64,000 nt of DNA from Chamaecyparis obtusa. Taxonomy: Eukaryota > Streptophyta > Pinopsida > Cupressales > Cupressaceae. Position 1 is the first letter of the stretch. Each line of letters starts with the position of its first letter. The stretch is from contig BSBK01006396.1 of the NCBI GenBank assembly GCA_027943335.1, positions 121,001 to 185,000 of the forward strand, read 5' to 3'. The translations under genes were made by a program, and so were the position numbers. The notes beneath the pieces are model-generated. The model worked only from the letters and a program-made list of their open reading frames with translations, was not told the DNA's origin and did not search any database. This document shows positions 38,006-48,867 of the stretch, piece after piece.

Positions 38006-38021
38006 TGGCTCTATCTGGGGA
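38006..38021 (+). promoter_or_regulatory. primer-site-like motif where a purine tract is expected
   Basis: TGGCTCTATCTGGGGA begins two bases after the 3' LTR of element A, on the plus strand. It resembles the true primer site at the other internal edge (TGGTGACTCTATTGGGGA on the minus strand). The homologous place in element B has TGGCTCTGTCTGGGGA. No polypurine tract is visible here. Confidence 0.5.
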
Positions 38022-38253
38022 TGTATGCCTCTTGCAGGCATAGCAAGGACCTAGAATCATTGGTTAAAATAGACCATCCCACTGGACAAAAATTGCAGAG
38101 AGCAAGGAACAAGCAGTACAAGACAATCAATAGGACCAAAGACCGATAGACCAGGGTAAAATAGGGTAGGGGAAAGCAACTTATATACAGAGATTTACAA
38201 GATGTACAACCCTAACTACTGTTCATGGAAAATAGAGTACTTCAAATAAAGTA

Positions 38254-39606
38254 CTACTTTAAGAATTGTCCATGAACTAGCAACTCTTGAATATCACCAT
38301 TAAAATATTTGATGATGTAAGAATCTTGGCCCCATTTGTCATGAATCAGATATGGCCCTAACCAGATGGGATCAAATTTACCATGTTTCCCATTATCCTC
38401 CAATCTGGCATTCCAAACTAACACCAAATCACCAAGTTCAAACTTTCTGTCAACATTCTTTTTATCATATAGATTCTTAACCTGCAACTACAATTTGGCA
38501 TTCCTTGCAACTGATTCTCTTCTAGTTTCATCCAACCTAATGAGGTCCTCAATTCTCAACTACATCTCATCATCAATGTCATCATCATACAACTGCACAA
38601 ACTTTTACATCTCCAACAAATTATTTTGAGGCATTCTAGCATGAATTCCATACACCAGGTCAAATGGTGCACAACCAATTGGCCTCTTCATAGTTACCCT
38701 ATCAGCCCATAAAGCTAATGGTAACTTTGAATTTCATGCCCTCTTATTCTTCTCCAGAATTCTCTTCAAGATCTTAATCAGACTCTTATTAGTAGATTCT
38801 GCCTGACCATTTCCTTGTGGATGATAAGGTGAGGAATTAGAAATCTGAATTCTCAAACCTTTACAAAAGTCCTTATATTCGGCAGACCTGAAGCACATAG
38901 CATTGTCACTCACTATCCTCTTAGGGCACCCAAACCTTGTAATAATATTATTCATCAGAAAATCAATTACCACTCTGCTAGTTGCATTCCTTGTAGGTAA
39001 AGTTTCTACCCACTTTGTAAAGTAATCAGTGGCAACTAAGATCCATGAATGTCCTCAACTTGACTTGTTTGATATCTCCCCTATGAAATTAATTCCCCAC
39101 TGCTGGAAAGGAGCCTGAACTTCTACTGGTTTTAATGGTACATTACCTAAAAACTTAAGCTTACCAAAGAACCTTTGACAAGCATCACATCTCCTTACCA
39201 ACTGTTCTGCATCCTTGAAGATTGTGGGCCACCAAAATCCTACTCTCAAGATCTTATGAGTAGTTGTTTTACCCATATAATGTCCACCACAAACTCCCTC
39301 ATGCATCTCCTTCAACAATAGATTAGCCTGATCCTCATCTACACATTTCAATAGTATGCAATCCAAATTTTTTCTATACAACTTACATTTCACAATTACA
39401 TACTTGATCACCTGTAATTTCAATGTCCTCTTTTGATTATCATTCATACTATCTGGACACCTCATGTTTCTCAAATAGTAAATAATATCCTGATACCAAA
39501 TACAATCATCCATATCACATGTATAATCAATTTCAGAATGATTTACCTGGTTTGCATCTAGATTGGATTGGGCCATCAGCTTTGCCAATCCCTGTCCTCT
39601 AACCAA
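38254..39606 (-). pseudogene. element A integrase
   Basis: In one frame with stops at 39055, 38734 and others. The N-terminal zinc-binding part reads HEGVCGGH, then WWPTIFKDAEQ, then CDACQRF (39300-39165). The catalytic core has VATDYF (first Asp, about 39030), VSDN (second Asp, 38905-38907) and QAESTNK (Glu, 38797-38799), a D-35-E spacing. The C-terminal part at 38487-38254 contains FDPIWLGPY, the GPY/F module of Gypsy integrases. There is no chromodomain visible before the frame ends. The enzyme would insert element DNA; this copy is inactive because of stops. Confidence 0.9.
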
Positions 39607-39684
39607 TTTAGTGATCTGGATCTCAATATTGAATTCCTAGATCCTATTGATCCATCTGCATCTTCTTCCAGACACCTCTTACTG

Positions 39685-40100
39685 TGAGAAAATGTCCTTC
39701 ACAGCTGCACTTGGCACAAAAGCAATCACAACTTCTCCCATCAAGTAACATCTAAAAGCCTTGATTACCTTCACAAGTGCATAAGCTTGTTTCTCATTTA
39801 TGTCATACTTTAATTCTGCAGCCTGCAAAGATTTATTGAAAAATGCAATAGGCTACTCAAAACCATCCTTATTCTTTTGTAACAAAACTGCAGCAATAGT
39901 ATGAAAAGATGCAAAAGAAAAGATATGCATTGGGACATTGTAATCAGGTGCCTTTAGCATTGGTGCATCCTTGATAGCCTATTTGATATTCTTGAAATCC
40001 TCATCAGGCTCACCCTTCCAATTGATTACAGATCCCTTCTTTAACATCTTGGAAATAGGTCTAGTAACCTCTGCAAAGTTTTTCACAAACCTCCTTAGAA
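39685..40100 (-). pseudogene. element A degraded native RNase H (connection-like)
   Basis: Downstream of the reverse transcriptase the frame reads PISKMLKKGS, then PMHIFSFASFHTIAAVLLQ, PIAFFNKSLQ and INEKQAYALVK. This aligns with the usual Gypsy RNase H (TDASD, AIGAVLLQ, PIAFFSRKL, EKEL), but the first catalytic Asp region is SFASF, so activity is lost. Element B has the same change. The domain has probably become structural, as in retroviruses with a connection domain. Confidence 0.75.
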
Positions 40101-40149
40101 AATTGACCTAACCAAAGAAGGACTGAATCCCTTTAACATTCTTTGGCCT

Positions 40150-41175
40150 CTAAATTTTATCAATTGCTGCTACCCTCTTTGGGTCAATTCTCACTCCTTG
40201 CTTCCCAACCAAGTGGCCAAGCAACTTACCTTCTGTGACACCAAAAGTACATTTCCTTGGGTTTAATGAAATGCCAAATTCCAAGGCCCTCATAAATATT
40301 TTCTCTAAATGAGCACAATGGTCTTCTTCCTTCTTGGAATAGGTAGTTAAATCATCCTGATACACAACAAGGAAATCATTAATGAAATCTGAAAAGGCAA
40401 CATCCATTGCCCTCTAAAAAGTAGCAATAGCATTTGTCAGACCAAAAGGCATTCTCACATAAACATATGTTCTCCAAGGTGTTGTAAAGGCTGTCTTGAA
40501 TTGTTCTGATTCCTTGATAATGACCTGATTGTAGCCAGAGAAACCATCCATCATTGACATCAATTCTGATATGGTTACTCTCTGCAACATAACCTCCATA
40601 TTGGGCAAACAATAGTTATCTTTCAATGAGCTGATGTTCAAATTTTTGAAGTCCACACAAAGTCTGATGTCACCATTCTTTTTTCTTACAGGAACAAGAT
40701 TTGACACCCAAGAAGAATGCCTTATAGGCTTGATAATGCCAGCATCTCTCAACTTCATTAATTCTTCTTGCATCTTGGGTGCCAAAGTGGGATTAATAGG
40801 CCTTTGCTTTTGCCTGAAAGGTTTAGCATCTTCACTTAATGGAATAACATGCTAAAATAAATCCTCTCTATAAACCTTTAGGTCATCATACGACCATGCA
40901 AAAACATGCCTGAATTTCCTCAATAATTCAACCAGAGGTCTCCTCTCCTTTTGAGATATATCTCTACCAATGTATACTTTCTTAGGTGCCTCATGTGATC
41001 CAAGATTTATCTCCTCAAGATCAACATGATCTTCTCCTTTGATATTCTTTTGAACTCTATCTTGGTTGTCAAAGACAGTCTCCAAAACAACAAGCCCCTT
41101 GGGTACCTTGTTAGTTCTAAGCTGAATGACCTCATTGCCTAAGACAACCTCCCTTCCTTCTATTGACTCAACCAA
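40150..41175 (-). pseudogene. element A reverse transcriptase
   Basis: The spacer 41175-40852 is followed by the core: GIIKPIRHSSWVSN, PVRKKNGDIRLCVDF, MMDGFSGYNQV, MPFGLTNA and the active site VYQDD (YQDD at 40351-40362). Then come LGHLVGKQG and RPKN. It is a typical Gypsy reverse transcriptase. Stops at 40852, 40414 and 40150 interrupt it in frame. The TAG at 40414 has a counterpart in element B at 53684. Confidence 0.92.
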
Positions 41176-41295
41176 GGCTCAACAATCAAGTTCCTGACCA
41201 TGATATTGATCTTTGCAATCCATAAACTTCAAAATATCATTATCATCATCAAAAACTTGCCAATTCTCAATATTGTCTGGTATACTAGGCCTAGC

Positions 41296-41937
41296 CTAAA
41301 TTTCAACTTTAGAAATACCAAAGAATGTAACATCATTAGGATTGATTGCAATATTGGCTAACAAGTCAGCCATCTTGTTGTTACTCCTATCCTTCCACTC
41401 AATATTGAAGGCATCAAAATGTTCAATCAAATCCCATGCTGCATTCCTATATTGTTTCAACCTTCTATTCTTGGAAGCATACACTGACCTGACTTGGGAC
41501 ACCACCAACTCAGAATCACCAATAACACTTATGCATTTTATACCATGCTTTTGTGCCAACCTCAGTCCTAACAACAAGGCCTCATATTCTGCTATATTGT
41601 TGGTACAAAATAAATTCAATGTGAAAGAGAACTTGTAGGTGTTTCCATCAGGAGAAATAAGTAAAATACCTGCTCCTGCACCATCTTTGTAGTTTGCACC
41701 ATCAAAGTACATGACCCACAAATCACCCTTCACAGAGTCAGCACCTACCTCGGTAGAAATAGGTGACAAAACAAGCTCATTTTCAAATACAAGGATCTCT
41801 ACCCTAAAAGCATTTACATCAGTAGCCACAAAACATGTAGTTTCATTATCTATGTTTCTCTCAATCATGTGGCATACTCTTGGCTCTCGTTCAATCTTGA
41901 CAAACTGATCATCAATCTTGAAAGTTGCATAAGACAA
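41296..41937 (-). pseudogene. element A second RNase H, before the reverse transcriptase
   Basis: Open for 213 codons. It shows MYFDGA (D79), NNIAEYEAL (E117), GDSELV (D141) and NNKMADLLA (D191), so all four metal-binding residues of an RNase H are present. The pattern is that of the archaeal/plant-type RNase H acquired by Tat-like Gypsy elements. In those elements, as known to me, it sits after the native RNase H; here it lies between protease and reverse transcriptase. It would degrade RNA in RNA-DNA hybrids and replace the disabled native domain. Confidence 0.88.
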
Positions 41938-41943
41938 ATCACA

Positions 41944-43176
41944 CTATAAACTTCCACCCATGGCAACACTCCATCTTCTAGATAGCAACATCCCATAATG
42001 AGGGGGGATATACAACACTAAAACACTCATTTTTAGCTCTTTCTCTAGATACGCTACCAACTTATATGACATTGCATTGATAGTCCCAATAACTGGTACC
42101 TCCCTCTGATCCATTGCACAACACCTGCCCTGCACTGTATCAACTTTAAGGCCCAATCTCTCCATGATTTTGAAAGTCATGATAGTATTAGAGGCACCAC
42201 TATCAATCATACAATTTTTTAACTTCATCCCATTCACAAGAACACTTAGGAAGAATGGGTCAATATTTTCAAGGCTGGCATTGATAGAATTGTCCAAATA
42301 TATTGGAGGAATTTGAGACACAATTCCCTGAGCAGCAACATCCTTCAAAGCTTTATCCTGAGATCCATTGCATGAAGTATCATTTTTGTGAGTATTACCA
42401 ATCCATGCAATAGCCTTATCTTTATGTTTAGGGATCCTCAACAATTCTGACAATGGAACCTTAACTATAAATTGTGACAATATAGATAACATGTCAACAG
42501 GGGCAGAAGCAGGAATCTCAATCTGCACTGCCTTAACATCCTTTTTCTTGTCTGACATATTAGGTGTATTAACCACCTTCATTTTTTCAATCTTAGCCAT
42601 TGTGTTAACTGGCTTCTCAATCTCACAAGAGATCTTTTCAATTCCAACTCCCTTAGGCTCATAATGTTTACTTGTTACATTCTTTAATTTCACCATGTAA
42701 TCAACCTTTGATTTGATCTCATTAGGTTCCCCGAAGTTGGTACTCTTTATAAACATTCCTGCAGCTTTCTCATTTATGTTCCTTGCCACCATGCCTCTAG
42801 TTTGCACCTGGGCAATCATTTCTATAGTAATCCTCTCCATCTCCTCTCTGGAAGGTCTTCTCAAATTTACTGGCTTGGGAGAAGAGTTCATGTTACATGT
42901 TTTCTGATCAATGCATTCACCATCAGAAAAAACCTCTTGATAAAAAAGGGCCTGATTATGTCTATTCACATTCACATCTACCTCTTCATCAAAATCAGAG
43001 TCATCTTCATATCCTAAATATGAAGAAACCATGTTGCATCCAACATCATCTTGTTCTTCTTCTTGTTCTATCTCCTCATTGCTACAATCTTGATTTGCAA
43101 CCATAGATTGTGCAACCACACAATGCTCTACAGAATGAGGGGACTGGCATGCAACACACCATGGTACATTTTCCAT
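41944..43176 (-). pseudogene. element A gag C-terminus and protease
   Basis: A 410-codon open stretch. It starts with a zinc-knuckle-like CVACQSPHSVEHC (CX2CX3HX4C, one residue shorter than usual) at about 43158-43120, then an acidic linker. The aspartic protease signature MIDSGAS has its catalytic Asp at 42202-42204, followed by LGLKVD and a VIGTINA strand. The stop TAG at 41944-41946 separates it from the second RNase H; element B has a TAG at the same place. Confidence 0.88.
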
Positions 43177-43263
43177 GACATTTATTGAAGCTTTATGTAG
43201 AGGGTCAGGGACACCTTTGTCATTGTTTCCTCTTGCAGCAGAGACAATAGGCTTGCCATCCTT

Positions 43264-45288
43264 TCATTGGGTGTTGTAGGGGTAATTCTGCAGTCTATTT
43301 TGCTTACTGAAATTATTGTTGAACCGAGGCCTCTCATTGGTAGGAGCACTAATGTTCCTATTTGTAGGTACCTTCAAATCCTTCAATGCATTAAGCACCT
43401 TATCCAACTTATCTTCTTCCTGCCTCATAGATCCAACACTCTTATCATTTTCTTTTTTGTATCTCCTGTCCCCAAACAACTTTGGGTCATCTCTCTTTCC
43501 ACCCAACTTTCCTGATATTTTCATGTTGTTCTCAATATTGACAACAATCCTAAAAGCATCCCTAAGAGTTCTTGGTTCTTTATCCCTTAATAAATATCCC
43601 ATCTTCCCATCAAATGCATTGAAATATGTAGTCAAATAGACATTGTCATCCAACCGCATGACTTGGAACAACTTGTACATACCTTTCTTAAATCTCATGT
43701 TGAATTCGGCTGCAGACTCACTCTAATTTTTTCTTATGGTATTGAATTCATTCAACATGAAGCTAGCATTAGGCCTATCACCATACTGCTCCTTGAAACA
43801 TCTCTCAAAAGAGTCTCAAGTATCAATACACTTATCATGAAGCCTCTTAAACCAATCTCTAGCATCCTCCATTAGAGATTGAACAAACAATTTCATGACA
43901 ACATCCTCATGCTCTACCTCATAATCATTAAGCATATCAACAAATAACCTAAGATGCTCTTCACAATTAATAGCATTATTACCAGCAAACTTAGGTACCT
44001 TATCTCTAATATCATTTGGAAAAGCATTTGGATAGCCAGGAATTCCATCAAAACTTATTTGCCTATAGCCTTCTAATTGCATAGGTCTTCTTTGAAAGCT
44101 GGAACTAGTGTTAACCCTAGGATCAACATTAGTATCTACATTTATCTGTGCATTTGACTGCTGCCTAGGATCTGCACCTATCCTAGCAAATGAAGAAGGA
44201 ATAGAACTAGTAGCATTACTAAGTGGAAAAGTAGTAGTCATAGATGGCTTACCTAGTTCAGTGGCAAATGGGCCAAGAGCATTAGCTGAAGAAGCCTGCA
44301 AAAATTGGATCTCCCTTTTCTTTTCTGCAATGGCAACATCAACCTCAGCTCTCTCTATTTCTCTTGCAAGGTCCTCATCTTCTTTTCTCCTTCTCTCCAT
44401 TTTAGTGTCTTTATTTAAAATAGGTGGTGGGATCCCTGGTATTGTCACTGATTTGCTTGCTTGGTTACCCACCATCTTCTGCTTTCCTTTCTCATTTATG
44501 ATAACAGCACGTCTAGTAATCCTATGCCCATCCTTATCTTTAGGCAAAGGGACATAGCTTTGCACTTGTCTAACCAAAAGGCCCTCATTTTCAAATTCAT
44601 GATCCTGCAGTAAGTGTTCTTGCTCACTCCTCAAGGCATCAAGATCACCAAAAACATCATGCTACAACATTTTAGGAGCAAAAGCAAGAATTTTGTTTCT
44701 CTCCTTTATTTCATTTATTTTTCTCAGAAGAGACTGTCTCTCTATCAAAGCATTTACCTTCTCAGCCTCTCTCTCCTCCTATAATCTTTTATGTATGGCA
44801 TCCTACTCTTCCAACTGTAACCTCAGTGCATTCAAGTCATCAGGATCTACCATAATGTCATCAGAACCAGATGACACATCCATATCAGGAAGATTTTGAT
44901 ATGGGAAACGGACCTACCTATGTCTCATGGGTTCTCTTCTGAATTGATCTTCATCAAGATCCAGGTCAACCTCTAAACCGATATCTCTATTTTATTCATT
45001 CTGACCTACAGGCAATGGACCTTTGTCATGAAATGCAGCCTCAAGGGTATCATAAAATCTCTCCTCAGAGTGACCACCCTCTGATCTAGAAACTCTATTT
45101 TGTGAACCATCCTCACTTGAGGATACATGTGGTCTTCTAGCTCTAGCATTTATCTGTTCTCTCATGGGAGCACTGGTAGGCTCACCATTCCTTCTAATCC
45201 AGCTCTTGTTTCCCTGTATAGGTGATTGCTCCAGAGTGACCTCCAGATTCTTTCTAACATATGACCTAGTATTTCTCCTCTTATCCAT
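43264..45288 (-). pseudogene. element A gag
   Basis: The start is taken at ATG 45286-45288 (MDKRRNTRS), because element B aligns from an equivalent ATG. The N-terminal third is charged, with an Arg/Glu-rich coiled-coil region at about 44450-44300. The capsid-like core (Retrotrans_gag type) covers about 44060-43730: PKFAGNNAINCEEHLRLF, MKLFVQSL, ARDWFKRL. Then comes a basic tail. Stops include 44992, 44803, 43816 (Trp to TGA, since element B has Trp), 43723 and 43264. Gag would package element RNA in particles. Confidence 0.85.
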
Positions 45289-45402
45289 GCTTTTTTCAAT
45301 TTGTTGCACTGGTTCAAACCTTTGAGTCACCACCCACCTAGATGGGAAATCTTCAAAACAACAGGAAAACAAGAACACACTTATACCTTTCTCTTTAGAT
45401 TC

Positions 45403-45468
45403 TCCCCAGTAGAATCACTAACTCTTAACAAATGCATAACTTCATAGTTGTCCCCAATAGAGTCACCA
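45403..45468 (-). promoter_or_regulatory. primer-binding site of element A, partly duplicated
   Basis: TGGTGACTCTATTGGGGA on the minus strand (45451-45468) lies three bases after the 5' LTR. A second copy, GTGATTCTACTGGGGA, lies at 45403-45418, about 45 bp further in. Element B has only one site, so A carries a small duplication. I have not identified the tRNA. Confidence 0.7.
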
Positions 45469-45471
45469 TTT

Positions 45472-48415
45472 TTTTGGTTGTGGATTATTCCCTTTGATCT
45501 TCAACTTGCAAATTTACACTTTGATGGATAATTCAAATAAAATGCTGACTCTATCACCACTCCAAAGTCCACAATGAAGAGGGCCAACTGACAAGGATCA
45601 AAGGATCCTTCTACTCTTTGAGCTTCAGTGCTCAGGGGGGCGTACCCTTGACTCACTTCTTCAAAGGAGTCTCAAAATGATGTATACAATGCTCAACACA
45701 AGTCTATAAAAAGCTTATCAAATGAATGTTTGTGTTTGTAGTTGTTAACCATGCATACCTCAAGAGGAAAGACCAGTGCCTTATCCCAAGGCTCAAAGTC
45801 ACTTAACTATATACCTCAACTGAATACCTCAAGTCAAACACAATGGAAACCAGGGTAAGTGCTTTTCCTATTACCCCTTTCCCTCAAGCATAAGGACATC
45901 AAATTCTATGTATGGCTACAAAATCACTGAATTCACCTAAAAAACTTTAATCCTAACTTTGTTAGAAACTTAGAGATGAATTCAAAATACTCTTTCTTTA
46001 CCATACATTAACACACTTTGTGATATTAACATATATGAGCTCAGAGACAAGCAAGAAGACATACACAAGATACAAGATTGGGATTCAATGATGTTTTCAT
46101 TAACAAATCTAGAATTAGCATACAATTAGAATGACACCAAGGTAAGAAAATTCACAAAACTAGACATCTATCAGTATATTATAGTCAAAAACTAGGGACC
46201 AAAAGCAACAAGATTTTGGAACCCTTGCAAAATCAAAGATTCTGTAACTTATACCACTAGCTGCCTTGGGATCCTCAAGATTGGATGCAACGAGCTTCAG
46301 ACAGCTAGGGCTAAGGTCTCAACCACCCAACCTGCTGGAAATGGTCTAAAAGTTATTACAAGGGTGGGAAACACATCAAAATCAGGAAAGAGGAAATCAA
46401 AACTGATCCCTAATCATGAAAATCTTCTCTGCAAGTATAAAGGATCACAAAATTGGGCTCAAAAGGACACCCTGCAACAAGCCTTGAGCACACAACCACC
46501 ATGGTACAAGCTCTGCAAATAATCCAACAGCACCCTGGACCACACCGCAAATGGAAAACTAGTCATTTCTCACCAAACAGGGTCATTCTGCAATGAATTC
46601 CATAAATTTTAGTACCTTCTGGCACTGGAAGCTCCCTGAGAATTCAAATTTTGGATTCAAATGGTCACCATGCAATCACGGGCTTCATATTTTTAACCAT
46701 CCAAGAACCTTGAGCTAACTCTGCAATAGCAATGCCAAACAGTTGTCACATGATCGCATAGCCCAGAAATGGGCTATGCGAACATGTGACATGCCACTTC
46801 CCACTACCTTCTCTTAACTGTCGATGCTACCGCTTGCCACAAGATAGTTTGTCGCATGTTCACAAGCTGGAAAACTGGCTCACGCGAACATGCGACAAAT
46901 TGCTACCATGCACCCTACCAGCTGTTAAAATCACCACCGAGATACCCCCACCTGGGCCCACACTCAAACCCTAACAACCCGCCAGCACGGACCAACCGGA
47001 GATCGCCACAACACATCCACCAACGGGACCACCATGAAAATATAGATGGGCCCCGGGGACACATGGCGCCATGTTGCATGATCGCATAGCCCGGGGATGG
47101 GCTATGAGAACATGTGGCAACCCGCAGACCGCAACCTTGCTATGACCGTAACCGAAAATGTCAGTCGCATGATTGCATAGCCTTGCAAAAGGCTATGCAA
47201 ACATGAAACTAACCACTAGCAAATCACCACCGCTACCATCACCACAAACACTGGCCCCAACTAGGTTCACCCGAAGCCACATGTCACTAAACCATTCACT
47301 GATCCACACCCAGTCACTGGCACAGGACCCACTTACCACAAGCCTTTGAAATGAATGGCTGGCGTAAGATCGCATGGCTCTGACGAATCCCATGCGAACT
47401 TACACTGGCTGTAGGATCCATCCTCATCATAGACCCTTCTGACAATGGCCTGACCCCTAAGCACATCCATGTCGACCAATAAGAAACCTCCACCTGCGCA
47501 GACATGTCACATCGGGACCACACCCCTATCTGCCAATGGGCCTCAAGGACACGTGGCAAGCGGTCGCATGATCACATAGGCAAAAGCTGGGCTATCTTAT
47601 CATGCGATAGCCAATCACAGGCTGCCACATGTCTGCCTTCGGGACCACACCAAAGAAGCCTCACCCTTTCAGAGGATCAGATAGTTGTCACAAAAGTGCA
47701 TAGCCTTGACAAATCCTTCACGCTTTAACGACAACTGTCTGATGCTTCGACACGTCAGGACCCTCTACCCAATCTAGAAACCAAGTCCCACCACACATCG
47801 CACTTGCGCACTTAGAAAAGTAAACCACCAAGTAGCCTTACAGAACTGGGACCCACACAGACAGGTGGCAAGCAGTCACATGATCGCATGTCAAAAAAGT
47901 CTGACATGCGGCCATGCGACTGCCAATCAGAGAAGAGCCTTTTGAAAACCTGGGCCCACCACCCAGTGCACTTGCACAGTCAAGATTGATGAACAAGAAG
48001 CACCGGCAAGAAAGAAGAAAGACAAGGTTGAAAACACACAAGGTTTTTGGCAAAAGATCGAAAACACACAGGAATTTTCAATAGACCGAAAGATAGCAAG
48101 GAAGCCAAAAACATCACAGGTTTTCAAAAACACTGTGAGTTTTCGACACTGAGGCAGAACTTTAAAAATGCTTCCTGCGGACCTTAGAAATTGAATATCT
48201 TTCTGGGCTTTGTGAATTAGGAGATGCAGTCTAGGCTGGAGTAGGGTGACACACTAAAGAGCACGAAGCTAAGAGCGTACAAGATGAAACACACATGAAT
48301 CATCATTGCAAGTTAAAACTGAGACTGCAAGCCAAGTAGAGACAAAAAAACAAATACTGCGGGGAAAAAGGCCATTTTCCTGAGATTTTGCAATGACTGG
48401 AAAAATGGCCTAACA
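45472..48415 (-). repeat. 5' LTR of element A
   Basis: This 2,944-bp LTR is collinear with 35054-38004 with scattered substitutions. It has the TAACA end at 48415, followed by the ACTCC duplication. Its other end reads TTTTGG for TGTTGG. Confidence 0.93.
46744..47922. repeat. hairpin array in 5' LTR of element A
   Basis: Palindromic modules: 46744-46789 (outer GTCACATG, inner GCATAGCCCA, GAAA loop); 46848-46899 (14-bp perfect arms TTTGTCGCATGTTC); 47073-47121; 47163-47210 (inner 12-bp perfect arms TTGCATAGCCTT); 47562-47610; 47873-47922. They correspond one to one with modules in the other LTR, but several have changed in both arms. Confidence 0.88.
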
Positions 48416-48867
48416 ACTCCCAGGCTTTGTCAATCTCCATCTAAGATTTGGTAGAAATTTGAAAGGTGATAAGTTGAAGGAAGAGATAGAGGCAAGGGTA
48501 CAAACAAAATTGGATGATAGTTTTCCTATTTGAGAAAGAAAAATTTGGGCTCTTTGATCTCCTTAAGGACAATGAAAATCATATCCTGGAACATCAGAGG
48601 CTTAAATACCTATAACAAACATGCCCAAATCAAGCATGAATTGGATTCTTGTGGGAAAGATATAATACTATTAAAAGAATCTAAGTTATCACATCACACA
48701 TATGAGTCAACAGTAATGAAATGGGAGAGATGGAAATCAGAACTTGTTGCATCATAGTTGGCATCAGGAGGGCTAATTACATTATACAATGAGAAAATAG
48801 TGGACATGGAAATGTGTCATAGTAATTGAAAGTGGAAATACTTTTTGGTATACAATTTTTATCTTTC
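48416..48867 (+). pseudogene. LINE 2 endonuclease, first part
   Basis: From ATG 48570 the frame reads MKIISWNIRGLN, then IILLKESKL (usually QETK), and ASGGLITLYN. This is the start of the apurinic-type endonuclease of LINE ORF2. In-frame stops occur at 48755 and near 48829. The piece is cut by element B at 48868 after NFYLS. Removing B and one CTTTC restores an open frame into 62638: SFSLFNVYGPT. Confidence 0.85.

Larger units (their letters stand above)
35054..48415 (-). mobile_element. element A: Gypsy-type LTR retrotransposon
   Basis: Two LTRs of about 2.95 kb (35054-38004 and 45472-48415) flank a 7.5 kb interior. The target duplication ACTCC is at 35049-35053 and 48416-48420. On the minus strand the order is: primer site, gag, protease, RNase H of a second type, reverse transcriptase, degraded native RNase H, integrase. 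From ATG 45286-45288 to 38254 everything lies in one frame (2,345 codons), closed by more than a dozen stops but no frameshift. The domain set suits the Tat-like branch of plant Gypsy elements; the RNase H position is unusual. It is inserted in LINE 2. Confidence 0.95.

Noticed and set aside
38254..38487. Chromodomain at the integrase C-terminus
   Set aside because: After the GPY module the frame ends within about 30 codons in both A and B, leaving no room for a chromodomain.
43316..43639. Plus-strand open frames over the Gypsy gag and pol regions, here and elsewhere between 41 and 58 kb
   Set aside because: They are antisense shadows of the minus-strand gag-pol frame; residue patterns are hydrophobic noise.
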